DNA from: Ruminococcus sp.
Lineage (GTDB): Bacteria; Bacillota; Clostridia; Oscillospirales; Ruminococcaceae
NCBI GenBank assembly: GCA_017649325.1
Contig: JAGCHA010000134.1
Coordinates: 1-54,088 of the forward strand
Length of the DNA: 54,088 nt
Direction of reading: 5' to 3'
Shown here: positions 8,195 through 16,628 of the stretch, one piece after another
Layout: every line of letters begins with the position of its first letter
Position numbering within the stretch: the first letter of the stretch is position 1
Position numbers and translations under genes: made by a program
Notes under the pieces: generated by a model
Database searches by the model: none
What the model was told of the DNA's origin: nothing
The model's input: the letters and a program-made list of their open reading frames with translations, nothing else

Positions 8195-9467
8195 CTGCGT
8201 CAACTCCTTCTATCAGGATATCGTCATACAGAGACAGGTAAGAGGAGTCCTCTTCATGCACCTGTGAGAGCACGTAATCGCTTCCCTCGTAGATAACGTC
8301 TATCTTCTTGAATGTCACCTGCTCGCCCTTCATTATGTACACGCCCTTGCATCTGACAGTCGTGGTCGCGGGCTCTGCGCCCTCCTCTGTCGGTGCGGGA
8401 GCAGTCGGGTCGGTCTCGGTCACTTCCGCGAATCGAATAGACTCACGCGGGACTTTCAGACCGTGGTACTCGCCTTTGATTATCTCGCACTTTTCCACGC
8501 GGTGCTTGACAAGGTCGTAATTGAACCGGTCGCACTCGAGGATGATAATACTCTTCGAGGCGTCGCCCTCGTCCCTGACGTCCTTTATCACTGCGCTGAA
8601 CGTATCGGCGGAGGAATCGAACCTGAGCTTTACTCTGCTGCCTATCGCATACTCCTTGCGGGAGTTGTCGATAATGCCTGCAAGATACCAGCCGTAGCCG
8701 TCTATTAGCTTGCCGACCACCTGCGGGTCGTCGGTCTTGCGGTCGACGATGCTGTTTATCTCGGCAATAGTGAGTTTGTCCAGCTTATTGGGAGTGAGCT
8801 CCTTCTCGTAGCCGTCGCAGTAGCTTACGAAATAAGCCGAGCGCGGAGACTTTATCGTCTCTGTGGGTTTGGTGGATTCCGACTTGAGCAGTGCGAGCTC
8901 GGAATTGATATCCGTTATCTGCTGGTTGAAGCCGCTGACCTGTTTGGTGATTATCTGGTAGGTACTCATGTCAACGACCAGATTCTCCATTTCCCTTTTC
9001 AGGGTCTCGTAATCGTGAGTGTCGCGGCTGTAGATGAGGCTGCGGTAGCTCTCCTCTATGCTCGCGGAGAGCGTCGAGGGCTGGGCAGACTCGATAGTAC
9101 CCGGATTCTGTATCTTCCTGAGGATATCGAGTTCTTTGGTGAGCTTCTCTATTTCCCTGTTTCTGGCTATCTGCTTGTCGTCGGGATATACCTCTGCGAT
9201 AATTGTGCCGTTTCCGAGCTTGCCGCCGTCGGCGACATTATAGCTGAGGATGCCGTTGCCGCTGTAGAGGCGGACTTCCTCGTCCCTGATGAACACGCCG
9301 CTGAGCTCCTTCGAGGCTACGGCATCGGACATGAGGGCGACAGCAGTTTTTTCCTGCCTGTTGCGGAAATTGTAAACGATACTGATAAATATTATCAGAA
9401 GCAGTATGAGGACGCTGTTTCGCAGTATCTTCGAGATAATGCTGCTTTCTGACTTATTTGTGTTCAT
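8187..9467 (-). CDS. HlyD-like membrane-fusion (adaptor) protein
   Basis: A 426-residue protein with one N-terminal membrane segment (about 15-35), a biotinyl/lipoyl-like half motif after it (GVFIRDEEVRLYSGNGILSY, GGKLGNGTIIAEVY), a predicted coiled coil (about 100-210, ELDILRKIQ onward), and a C-terminal beta-rich part (about 240-400). This is the layout of periplasmic-adaptor/HlyD proteins, but no ABC or RND partner is adjacent. Similar proteins occur next to the ylm division cluster in other Clostridia, so a role in the cell envelope at division is possible, as an inference. It lies between hfq and yggS with short spacers (11 bases to hfq; 8-base overlap with yggS). Confidence 0.7.
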   Translation of the reverse strand: MNTNKSESSIISKILRNSVLILLLIIFISIVYNFRNRQEKTAVALMSDAVASKELSGVFIRDEEVRLYSGNGILSYNVADGGKLGNGTIIAEVYPDDKQIARNREIEKLTKELDILRKIQNPGTIESAQPSTLSASIEESYRSLIYSRDTHDYETLKREMENLVVDMSTYQIITKQVSGFNQQITDINSELALLKSESTKPTETIKSPRSAYFVSYCDGYEKELTPNKLDKLTIAEINSIVDRKTDDPQVVGKLIDGYGWYLAGIIDNSRKEYAIGSRVKLRFDSSADTFSAVIKDVRDEGDASKSIIILECDRFNYDLVKHRVEKCEIIKGEYHGLKVPRESIRFAEVTETDPTAPAPTEEGAEPATTTVRCKGVYIMKGEQVTFKKIDVIYEGSDYVLSQVHEEDSSYLSLYDDILIEGVDADD

Positions 9468-9478
9468 TCAATCACCGC

Positions 9479-9718
9479 TCATTCGCTCTTCTCGGATGTA
9501 TCGAGGATAGAAACGGGTCTTGCGGGGATTATCGTCGAGATAGCGTGCTTGTATACGAGCTGCTGCTTGCCGTCGCAGTCGAATATTGCCACGTAGCTGT
9601 CAAATCCTCTTACCATACCCTTGAACTGGAAACCGTTGGTAAGGATAATGGTAACTACGATCTTTTCCTTTCTGCACTGGTTGAGGAAAACATCCTGTAA
9701 ATTGATCGTTTTGTTCAT
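9479..9718 (-). CDS. hfq: RNA chaperone Hfq
   Basis: A 79-residue Sm-like protein that forms hexamers and promotes sRNA-mRNA pairing. Both Sm motifs are seen: [28 protein letters not shown] and [13 protein letters not shown] 9716-9718 is chosen because GGAG lies seven bases upstream; the ATG six bases earlier leaves only one base of spacing. It follows miaA, the conserved miaA-hfq order. A private promoter is likely within the end of miaA (9820-9848). Confidence 0.95.
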   Translation of the reverse strand: MNKTINLQDVFLNQCRKEKIVVTIILTNGFQFKGMVRGFDSYVAIFDCDGKQQLVYKHAISTIIPARPVSILDTSEKSE

Positions 9719-9819
9719 ACACATTCTCCATTCCTTTGTAGTTTTTCATACCCGCGGCAGCAAAGCGCCGTCCGCGAGAGGGCATACCTATCCCATAAGG
9801 ATAAAAATACACACAATAC

Positions 9820-9848
9820 ATTATATCATACTCTTCCGTATTTTGCTA
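9820..9848 (-). promoter_or_regulatory. Probable promoter for hfq, overlapping the miaA 3' end
   Basis: Minus-strand TATAAT (9820-9825) with a weak -35 TAGCAA (9843-9848) at 17-base spacing. The -35 is inside miaA and the -10 abuts its stop codon. The roughly 95-base leader contains a GC-rich potential hairpin (about 9751-9776). Confidence 0.5.
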
Positions 9849-10770
9849 TAGCTTTTTTGGAATTTTCTAAAATTTCATAATTTTTACCAAAATCGTCTGC
9901 AACTATCCACCTGATACGTTCATTTCTTCTAAACCATGTGAGCTGTCTTTTCGCGTAACGGCGCGTTTCCTGCTTTATCTTGTCAATGCACGAGTCAAGG
10001 GGCATCTCTCCCTCAAAATAGGGTATCAGCTCCTTGTAGCCTATGGCATTGGCAGCTGTGCGGAGGTTGCCCTCGCTGTAGACGGCACGAGCCTCCTCGA
10101 TAAGTCCCGCACGCACCATTTCGTCAACGCGCTGATTTATCCGCTCGTACAGGACGGCTCGGTCGGTGGCGTTCAGTCCGAGTATCAGCGAGTCGTAGGG
10201 GCTCTCCTCCGCAATGCTCTCGGCTTTGAGCTCGCTGAAAAGTCTGCCCGTGAGGTGTATGACCTCGAGTGCTCTCACCACACGCACGGTGTTGTTCATA
10301 TGTATGGACTCCGCCGCTTTTGGGTCTGCCTGTACGAGCTTGGCGTAGAGTGCCTCGCTGCCCTGCGTGCGAGCGAGCTCGTACAGCTTCTCGCGGTAGG
10401 CGGGGTCGCTTTTCATCTCGGAAAACTGAACGTTATTGAGCAGCGAATCCACATACAGACCTGTTCCGCCGACGATCACGGGGAGCTTTCCCCTGCTGAG
10501 GATATCTGCGATGCCTTCACGCGCCATTTTTACGTAGTCCGCCGCCAAAAACGGAATATCGCGGTCTATCACGCCGATGAGGTGATGAGGGATGCCCTGC
10601 ATCTCTGCCTCTGTCGGCTTCGCGGAGGCGATGTCCATTCCCTTGTATATCTGCATAGAATCGGCTGAAACGACCTCGCCGCCGTATTCCTTCGCGAGCT
10701 CCGCGCCGAGACGGGTCTTGCCTGATGCGGTCGGTCCTACCACAGCGAGGACGAAGGGCTTGTTGTTCAT
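9826..10770 (-). CDS. miaA: tRNA dimethylallyltransferase MiaA
   Basis: A 314-residue enzyme that adds a dimethylallyl group to A37 of tRNAs reading UNN codons, producing i6A37, which MiaB (encoded at 17456-18823) then methylthiolates. The P-loop is GPTASGKT at residues 12-19, followed by the family motifs VVSADSMQIYKGMDIASAKPT and HLIGV; the C-terminal RRYAKRQLTWFRRN motif is typical. It keeps the mutS-mutL-miaA-hfq order seen in many bacteria, although here it is separated from mutL by a small membrane gene and a repeat-rich spacer. Confidence 0.96.
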   Translation of the reverse strand: MNNKPFVLAVVGPTASGKTRLGAELAKEYGGEVVSADSMQIYKGMDIASAKPTEAEMQGIPHHLIGVIDRDIPFLAADYVKMAREGIADILSRGKLPVIVGGTGLYVDSLLNNVQFSEMKSDPAYREKLYELARTQGSEALYAKLVQADPKAAESIHMNNTVRVVRALEVIHLTGRLFSELKAESIAEESPYDSLILGLNATDRAVLYERINQRVDEMVRAGLIEEARAVYSEGNLRTAANAIGYKELIPYFEGEMPLDSCIDKIKQETRRYAKRQLTWFRRNERIRWIVADDFGKNYEILENSKKAIAKYGRV

Positions 10771-10788
10771 CTTGTCACCTCCGATAAA

Positions 10789-10943
10789 TGTAGGGGCGCA
10801 TTCCGTGCGCCCGATCGTGTGGAAACGTTACCTGCTATGTTCGCAAACAATTCACAGGATTGTTTGCGAAGGGCCGCTTTTGTTTCGGTACGCCCTTGAC
10901 CTGCAAGCCTTTGAAAAGCTTGCGTGAAACTTTCGGTTTCACG
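10789..10943. repeat. Cluster of palindromes between miaA and the 11018 gene
   Basis: Three inverted repeats: TGTAGGGG followed by GGGCGCA/TGCGCCC (10794-10800, 10806-10812); a 12-bp stem TTCGCAAACAAT (10840-10851) with complement at 10859-10870; and CGTGAAAC (10923-10930) with complement at 10936-10943. The first belongs to a group of similar GC-rich intergenic elements elsewhere in the window. None has a clear T-tract. The 247-base gap (10771-11017) holds no gene that I can support. Confidence 0.6.
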
Positions 10944-11017
10944 TGGCAGTTCATTCAGAACGGAAGCTGTTCCCGCGTCTCATTGTTTTTTATTGCTTCC
11001 CATTGAAAACGCGCCGC

Positions 11018-11308
11018 TTACGCCGCGCGCTTCTCTTCCTCTTCATCGTCTTCTTCGGGCAGTTCCTCCGAAACCGTGATGTCTCCGTCGAAAACATGTG
11101 CGTATATTTCCGTCACAGCCTTGGCGCAGACCGTAGCCGCAAGGACTCCGGGCACAAACGCGACGCAGAATATCACTGCCGTACGCACAATGCGGTTCTT
11201 GCTCTTAACAAGATGCGGCTTCTTCACAAAAACAAATGTCACCGCAACGAACGCCGCAACAAACATCGCTGCCGTAACTATCAGCTTTCTGCTGACCTGA
11301 CAATGCAT
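11018..11308 (-). CDS. Small membrane protein of unknown function
   Basis: A 96-residue protein, not recognised. Two hydrophobic segments are visible (about 9-28 and 43-64), separated by a basic loop (KKPHLVKSKNR), and the C-terminus is strongly acidic (EELPEEDDEEEE). It lies 22 bases downstream of mutL in the same direction and before miaA, so it is probably cotranscribed with mutS-mutL. Codon use looks like its neighbours. Nothing in the sequence links it to mismatch repair or tRNA modification. Confidence 0.6.
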   Translation of the reverse strand: MHCQVSRKLIVTAAMFVAAFVAVTFVFVKKPHLVKSKNRIVRTAVIFCVAFVPGVLAATVCAKAVTEIYAHVFDGDITVSEELPEEDDEEEEKRAA

Positions 11309-11330
11309 GATTACTCCCTCCGAAATGTCG

Positions 11331-13328
11331 TTATGTCCTTCTGAATTGGTGGTCTATGTTATACTTTGTCATCGTGAACATCACAGGTCGTCCGTGAGGA
11401 CAATGTCTGATATTCTCGTTGTAGCAGACCTGCTCCGCGAGCGACTGAAGCTCCTCCGGTGTATTCTTGTCATTCGCCTTTATTGCCGATTTACAGGCAA
11501 CTGTGTGCAGCATATCGTCGAGCAGCCCCGACTGCGGTTCTGCCTTGTGCATTCGCAGATTGTTCGCGACCTCGCAGATGATGTCCTCTATGTCAGCCTC
11601 CATGATGAAGGTAGGCACAGCTGTCGCGACAATGCACGGTCTCTGCGTGAAATCGAATGTGAAGCCGAGGTCGGCAAGGAGCTCCTGCCGGCTCTCCATG
11701 GCGTCTATCTCCTCCGCCGTGAGCAGCACCTTTATCCCCGTGAGGAGATTCTGGCTGAACTGGCGGCAGTTGCGGCTTCTCAGGCGCTCGAAGATGATAC
11801 GCTCATGAGCAGCGTGCTTATCTATCATTATCATTTTGCCAGCGCTCTCGCATATCACGTAGAGTCCGAACACCTCACCGATGACCTTGATATCGGGGAA
11901 TTCCTCGTGCAGGGCATCTGCGGGCTCGGGCTTCTGCACGGGCTCGGGAGCGGCAGGCTTCGCAAAGGAGCTCGTATTGATGTAGGTGAAGCCCTCTATC
12001 GGAGCCGCAGGGACGGACACGGACTCGGGAGCTTCAACAGGCTTAGTTTCCGGGACTATCGGCTTAGGCTCGGACTTTGCAGCCGTCACGCCGCTCTCGC
12101 CGAAATGCTCGAAGGGCCGTATACCAACGACCTCGGTGCTGTCCTTCTCGACCTTCACAGGCGGCGTATATACGGGCTTTTCGGGCACTGCCGCTGTGGG
12201 CTCGGGAACGGCAAGCTCCTGCTCCTTTTTCGCTATCTCCGCCACAGGTGTGAACATCGACATCTGCTGAACGGGCTGCTCCTCGGGAGCGGGCTTTGTC
12301 CAGTCGGTGCGCGGTTTGAGCTCGAATTCGTAGATGAGACCGTCGTTCATCAGCGCGTTCTTCACACCAAAGTATATCGCATCCGATACCGATTTTTCAT
12401 CGGTAAAGCGCACCTCCGCCTTTGCGGGGTGGATATTGACGTCCATTGCGGCGGGAGCGAGGTCTATCATCATCACGCAGGCAGGGAATTTTCCCGTCAT
12501 TATCATATTCGAATAGGCGTTTTCAAGTGCTGCCGAGCACAGCCGCGAACGCACATATCTGCCGTTGACGAAGAAGTTCTGCAATGCTCTGTTATTGCGG
12601 GAATAGAGCGGCTTTATCACATAGCCGCTGACGTGTATGCCGTTGAACTCGTAGTCGCAGGGGATGAGGTCGCGCGCAAAATCGCGTCCGTAGACCGCAT
12701 ACACCGCAGAAAACAGTTCACCGTCGCCCGCAGAGTTGAACTCCATGCGGTTGTCGCGTATGAGCTTGAACGCGACGGACGGGTGTGAGAGCGTGATTTT
12801 CTGCATTATATTGCTTATCGCATTAGCCTCGGTGACGTCCTTCTTCATGAACTTCGCACGCGCGGGAACGTTGTAGAAGAGGTCACGGATGATGATGGTC
12901 GTGCCGTCAGGACAGCCGCTCTTCTCGTGCGACTTCTCTGCGCTTCCCTCAATCGTGTAGAGCGTGCCGTACTCATCCTCGCGGCGTTTCGTCATGACCT
13001 CCACCCTCGCTACTGCCGATACAGATGCAAGTGCCTCTCCGCGGAAGCCGAGGGTGCGGATATCGTCAAGGTCGTTTTTTGTAACTATCTTGCTCGTCGC
13101 GTGGCGGAGAAATGCCGTCGGGACATCCCCGAACGCCATGCCGCAGCCGTCGTCGGTGACGCGCATATACGTCGTTCCGCCGTTCTTTATCTCGACGGTG
13201 ATATGGGTCGCGCCCGAATCTATGGAGTTCTCCACAAGCTCCTTTATTACCGAGGCGGGACGCTCTATGACCTCGCCCGCGGCTATCAGCTCGGATATCT
13301 CCTTGCTCAGTACGTTTATTTGCGGCAT
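11331..13328 (-). CDS. mutL: DNA mismatch repair protein MutL (endonuclease type)
   Basis: A 665-residue protein. The N-terminal GHKL ATPase has the motifs KELVENSIDSGAT, DDGCGM and TLGFRGEAL (about 30-100). A long Pro/Glu/Val-rich linker (about 330-460) leads to the C-terminal dimerisation domain. This carries DKHAAHERIIFE, close to the DQHA(x)2E(x)4E metal motif of MutL homologues with nicking activity, and CPHGRP near the end; this fits a bacterium without MutH. The Gln-to-Lys change in the DQHA motif is noted. ATG 13326-13328 follows an AAAGGAG SD; the 18-base longer frame begins within that SD. It is downstream of mutS. Confidence 0.95.
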   Translation of the reverse strand: MPQINVLSKEISELIAAGEVIERPASVIKELVENSIDSGATHITVEIKNGGTTYMRVTDDGCGMAFGDVPTAFLRHATSKIVTKNDLDDIRTLGFRGEALASVSAVARVEVMTKRREDEYGTLYTIEGSAEKSHEKSGCPDGTTIIIRDLFYNVPARAKFMKKDVTEANAISNIMQKITLSHPSVAFKLIRDNRMEFNSAGDGELFSAVYAVYGRDFARDLIPCDYEFNGIHVSGYVIKPLYSRNNRALQNFFVNGRYVRSRLCSAALENAYSNMIMTGKFPACVMMIDLAPAAMDVNIHPAKAEVRFTDEKSVSDAIYFGVKNALMNDGLIYEFELKPRTDWTKPAPEEQPVQQMSMFTPVAEIAKKEQELAVPEPTAAVPEKPVYTPPVKVEKDSTEVVGIRPFEHFGESGVTAAKSEPKPIVPETKPVEAPESVSVPAAPIEGFTYINTSSFAKPAAPEPVQKPEPADALHEEFPDIKVIGEVFGLYVICESAGKMIMIDKHAAHERIIFERLRSRNCRQFSQNLLTGIKVLLTAEEIDAMESRQELLADLGFTFDFTQRPCIVATAVPTFIMEADIEDIICEVANNLRMHKAEPQSGLLDDMLHTVACKSAIKANDKNTPEELQSLAEQVCYNENIRHCPHGRPVMFTMTKYNIDHQFRRT

Positions 13329-13375
13329 TGATTTCTCCTTTCGCAAATGTTGTTTGCTACCGTGTCTGTTGTCTG

Positions 13376-13399
13376 CGGACGCCCGATGGGCGTCCCTGC
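13376..13399. repeat. GC-rich palindrome between mutS and mutL
   Basis: GGACGCCC (13377-13384) and GGGCGTCC (13388-13395) form an 8-bp stem with a 3-base spacer, ending CCCTGCA. It resembles the other short intergenic palindromes at 10789, 16072, 21744 and 40881. Confidence 0.55.
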
Positions 13400-13403
13400 A
13401 TGC

Positions 13404-16028
13404 TCAGTTCTCCATAACTGCTATCATATCCGCGAGCAGGCTGCGGCATTCCGCGTCGCTGAGCTCGTCGATGTTGGTGCGCCCGAGCATATCAAGTGCC
13501 GCCTCGCGTCCGAGACTGCCGAAGCTTATCTGGCCGCCGTCATCGCGGACAGCAGCCGTACGCTCCGCAGTATGGGCGCGCTCCATTTCTTCGAGCAGCT
13601 CCTTAGCTCTCGTGACTACCTTGCTCGGAAGTCCCGCAAGCTTCGCAACGTCTACGCCATAGCTCTCGTCTACTCCGCCGCGCACTATCTTGCGCAGAAA
13701 GCGTATAGTCCCGCCGTGCTTGTTCACCGCGATGCTGTAGTTCTTCACACCCTCAAGCTCGTTCTCAAGCCCTATCAGCTCGTGATAGTGGGTCGCGAAA
13801 AGGGTCTTGCAGCCCAGCTTCTTCGACGTGCAGATGTGCTCCGCGACCGCGCGCGCTATGCTCACGCCGTCAAATGTGGACGTGCCGCGTCCGACCTCGT
13901 CGAGTATGACAAGGCTGTCGGGGGTGGCGTTTTTCAGTATGTCGGACACCTCGCTCATCTCGACCATGAAAGTGGACTGTCCTGCGGTGAGGTCGTCAGA
14001 CGCTCCCACACGGGTGAAAATCTTGTCAACGACCGATATCTTCGCCGAGTCAGCGGGCACGAAGCTGCCTGTCTGCGCCATTAATACTATCAGCGCGACC
14101 TGACGCATATACGTCGATTTACCCGACATATTCGGTCCCGTGATTATCTCCATGCGGTCGGCTTTCTTGTCGATGTAGGCGTCATTCGGCACGAACATCT
14201 CGTCCTCGAGCATGAGCTCCACTACGGGGTGACGTCCCGCCTTGATGTCGATAGCACCGTCTATCGCAATGTCCGGCTTTACGTAGTTGTTGCGGAGGGC
14301 GACGTCCGCAAACGAGCAGAGCACGTCTACCGCCGCGACCGCCGAAGCCGTCTTCTGTACGGGTTCGAGCCTCGTCGCGAGGAAATCCCTGACCTCCGCG
14401 AATATGTCCGCTTCGAGGCGCAGAGCCTTGTCCTTGGCGCCGAGAATGGCGTTTTCGGCGTTCTTGAGTTCCTCGGTGATGAAGCGCTCGGCGTTGGCGA
14501 GGGTCTGCTTGCGTATCCAGCCCTCAGGGATGAGCTCATAGTACGAGCGCGTTACCTCAAGATAGTAGCCAAACACGCGGTTATAGCCTATTTTCAGGTT
14601 CTTGATGCCCGTGGAGTCCTTCTCGCGCTGCTCGATCTCCTCTATTATGTCCTTGCCGTGGTTCATTATGTGGCGCAGCGAGTCAAGCTCCTCGTTGAAG
14701 CCGTCCCTGATAACACCGCCGTCCTTTACGGTTATCGGCGGCTCCTCCATTATCGCGTTCTCCACAAGCTTCACTATCTCGTCAAGCGTGTCTATCTCCG
14801 AATCGAGCCGCGCAAGCAGCTTTGAACTCCCGCTCAGTCCCGCAAGCTCCTTTTTCAGTGCGGGAAGCTGCATCGCCGTTGCAGACAGCGAGCGGAGGTC
14901 GCGCGGAGTAGCCGACTTGTACATCACCTTCGTCATCAGGCGTTCGAGGTCGTATACCCTTTCAAGAAGCGCCTGCATATCCGCAAGTGTCACGCTCTTT
15001 CTGTAGAGCGCCTGTACCGCGTCGAGACGCTCGATTATACGCGCGGGACTCTTCAGCGGCTGCTCTATCCAGCTTCTCAGCATACGGCGTCCCATGGAGG
15101 TCTTTGTCTGGTCAAGCACCCACATCAGCGAGCCCTTCTTCTCCTTGCTGCGCATGGTCTCGGTAAGCTCGAGGTTGCGGCGCGCGTTGAGGTCGAGCCC
15201 CATGTATGCGTCGCCCTGCATCAGCTCTATCGCCGTGAAGCGTGATACCGTCGTCTTCTGCGTCTCGCGTATGTAGTCGAAAAGTCCGCACACCGCGCAG
15301 CAGTCCGCACCGTCCTCGGATATGCCGAGCTCCGCCATGGACTTTACGCCGAACACTTCCTTCACGTAGTCTATCCTGTCGGGCGTCCTGAAGCAGACCG
15401 TGTCGCGCAGACTTACCGCGCAGTCAAGCCTTATCTTCACGAATTCCGCCACGTTCTTCATCGAGAGAAAGTTCTCGGGAAATATTATCTCCGCAGGTCT
15501 GCACCGCGAGAGCTCATTTATCACGTCGGATTCCATATCCTTGCCCTCAAACACACACAGGCTCGCCTCTCCGGTCGATATATCGGCAGATGCGACTCCG
15601 CAGGTCTTGTTTGCCTCGTCGTAATAGACACTGCACAGGTAGTTGTTCGCGCCGTCTTCAAGCATCTCCGAATCCGTCAGCGTGCCCGGAGTTACTACGC
15701 GGATAACGTCACGGACAACTATCCCCTTAGTCTCCGCAGGGTCTGTCAGCTGCTCGCATACCGCCACCTTGAAGCCCATATCTATCAGCCGCTTGATGTA
15801 CATATCCGCAGCGTGGTACGGTACTCCGCACATCGGCGCACGCTCCTCGAGACCGCAGTCCCTGCCCGTCAGCGTCAGCTCAAGTGCCTTCGACACCGTA
15901 ATCGCGTCGTCGAAGAACATCTCGTAGAAGTCGCCCAGACGAAAGAACAGCACGCAGTCCGCATACTTGTCCTTGACCTCGAAATATTGCTGCATCATCG
16001 GCGATATCTTGCTTCTGTCGATATCCAT
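13404..16028 (-). CDS. mutS: DNA mismatch repair protein MutS
   Basis: An 874-residue MutS that recognises base mismatches and small loops and recruits MutL. Domain I contains the mismatch-reading FFRLGDFYEMFFDDA (Phe-x-Glu) motif near residue 35-45; the C-terminal ATPase has Walker A GPNMSGKST, followed by STFMVEMSE and LVILDEVGRGTSTFDG. ATG 16026-16028 is chosen, with AAGGAG nine bases upstream; the 24-base longer frame lacks an SD. It is preceded by a YlbF-family gene and followed by mutL, the order found in Bacillus (miaB-ymcA-mutS-mutL). Confidence 0.97.
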   Translation of the reverse strand: MDIDRSKISPMMQQYFEVKDKYADCVLFFRLGDFYEMFFDDAITVSKALELTLTGRDCGLEERAPMCGVPYHAADMYIKRLIDMGFKVAVCEQLTDPAETKGIVVRDVIRVVTPGTLTDSEMLEDGANNYLCSVYYDEANKTCGVASADISTGEASLCVFEGKDMESDVINELSRCRPAEIIFPENFLSMKNVAEFVKIRLDCAVSLRDTVCFRTPDRIDYVKEVFGVKSMAELGISEDGADCCAVCGLFDYIRETQKTTVSRFTAIELMQGDAYMGLDLNARRNLELTETMRSKEKKGSLMWVLDQTKTSMGRRMLRSWIEQPLKSPARIIERLDAVQALYRKSVTLADMQALLERVYDLERLMTKVMYKSATPRDLRSLSATAMQLPALKKELAGLSGSSKLLARLDSEIDTLDEIVKLVENAIMEEPPITVKDGGVIRDGFNEELDSLRHIMNHGKDIIEEIEQREKDSTGIKNLKIGYNRVFGYYLEVTRSYYELIPEGWIRKQTLANAERFITEELKNAENAILGAKDKALRLEADIFAEVRDFLATRLEPVQKTASAVAAVDVLCSFADVALRNNYVKPDIAIDGAIDIKAGRHPVVELMLEDEMFVPNDAYIDKKADRMEIITGPNMSGKSTYMRQVALIVLMAQTGSFVPADSAKISVVDKIFTRVGASDDLTAGQSTFMVEMSEVSDILKNATPDSLVILDEVGRGTSTFDGVSIARAVAEHICTSKKLGCKTLFATHYHELIGLENELEGVKNYSIAVNKHGGTIRFLRKIVRGGVDESYGVDVAKLAGLPSKVVTRAKELLEEMERAHTAERTAAVRDDGGQISFGSLGREAALDMLGRTNIDELSDAECRSLLADMIAVMEN

Positions 16029-16071
16029 TATCTTTTTCTCCTTAAAGTGCATTTTTGTTGGGTGATATATC

Positions 16072-16143
16072 TTGTAGGGGTGAATAGTGTTCGCCCGTCA
16101 TTTCCTGTGCATTTCTGCGGACGCGCAATACGTGCCCCTACAA
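16072..16143. repeat. Intergenic element bounded by TTGTAGGGG/CCCCTACAA
   Basis: A 72-base element whose ends are perfect 9-bp inverted repeats (16072-16080 and 16135-16143), with GC-rich internal sequence. It fills most of the gap upstream of mutS. The end sequence matches the TGTAGGGG core seen at 10789 and its complement at 21764 and 40904. Confidence 0.65.
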
Positions 16144-16202
16144 ATCGTGTCGGGTGGTTAGATCGGGAACAGCGGAGCGTTGTGGGCAGCGCCCCCCTAC
16201 AG

Positions 16203-16607
16203 TCAGTGGCAGCCGCCGCAGGTCGCGCAGCTGCCCGTGCAGCCCGATGAGGGCTCGCAGGTGGCGGGGTCTTCGCCGTTCGCCGACATTGTGATTATCT
16301 CCTGTATATTGCCGACAAGCTGCTCCAGCGACTTCTGCGCCGCCGAGAACACTATCATGTTCTTGTTTGACATTATCTTGTTGTATGTCTCCTTGATGTT
16401 CTCGTCAAGCTCCTTCACCTTGTCGGTGTCCTTGTTTTCCTTCGTCAGCTCCATGCTGAGGTCGTAGCGCATCTTCTCGAAGCTGTCGATGTCCTTCTGG
16501 AGCTCCTCGTCGCCGTCGTTTACCTGCTTCGCGAGCATATACGCGATGTATCTGTCATCATTCTGAAGAGCCTTTCCGAGCTCTCTTGCCATTTCTATAA
16601 TATCCAT
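16203..16607 (-). CDS. YlbF/YmcA-family protein with C-terminal cysteine cluster
   Basis: A 134-residue, mostly helical protein of the YlbF/YmcA (RicF/RicA) family: MDIIEMARELGKALQNDDRY at the start and an amphipathic helical core. The C-terminus has five cysteines in about 20 residues (TCEP, GC, SCATCGGC). In Bacillus the RicA-RicF-RicT complex binds [4Fe-4S] clusters and affects RNase Y-dependent mRNA processing and competence/sporulation; by family and by position between miaB and mutS, where ymcA lies in Bacillus, a RicA/RicF-like role is likely. Whether these cysteines bind iron-sulfur or another metal is inference. SD and start ATG 16605-16607 are clear. Confidence 0.8.
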   Translation of the reverse strand: MDIIEMARELGKALQNDDRYIAYMLAKQVNDGDEELQKDIDSFEKMRYDLSMELTKENKDTDKVKELDENIKETYNKIMSNKNMIVFSAAQKSLEQLVGNIQEIITMSANGEDPATCEPSSGCTGSCATCGGCH

Positions 16608-16628
16608 TTTCTATTCTTCCTTTCGTTT

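Noticed and set aside
11307..12788. 493-codon open frame on the plus strand opposite mutL
   Set aside because: Antisense shadow of mutL. No SD, and biased, repetitive composition.
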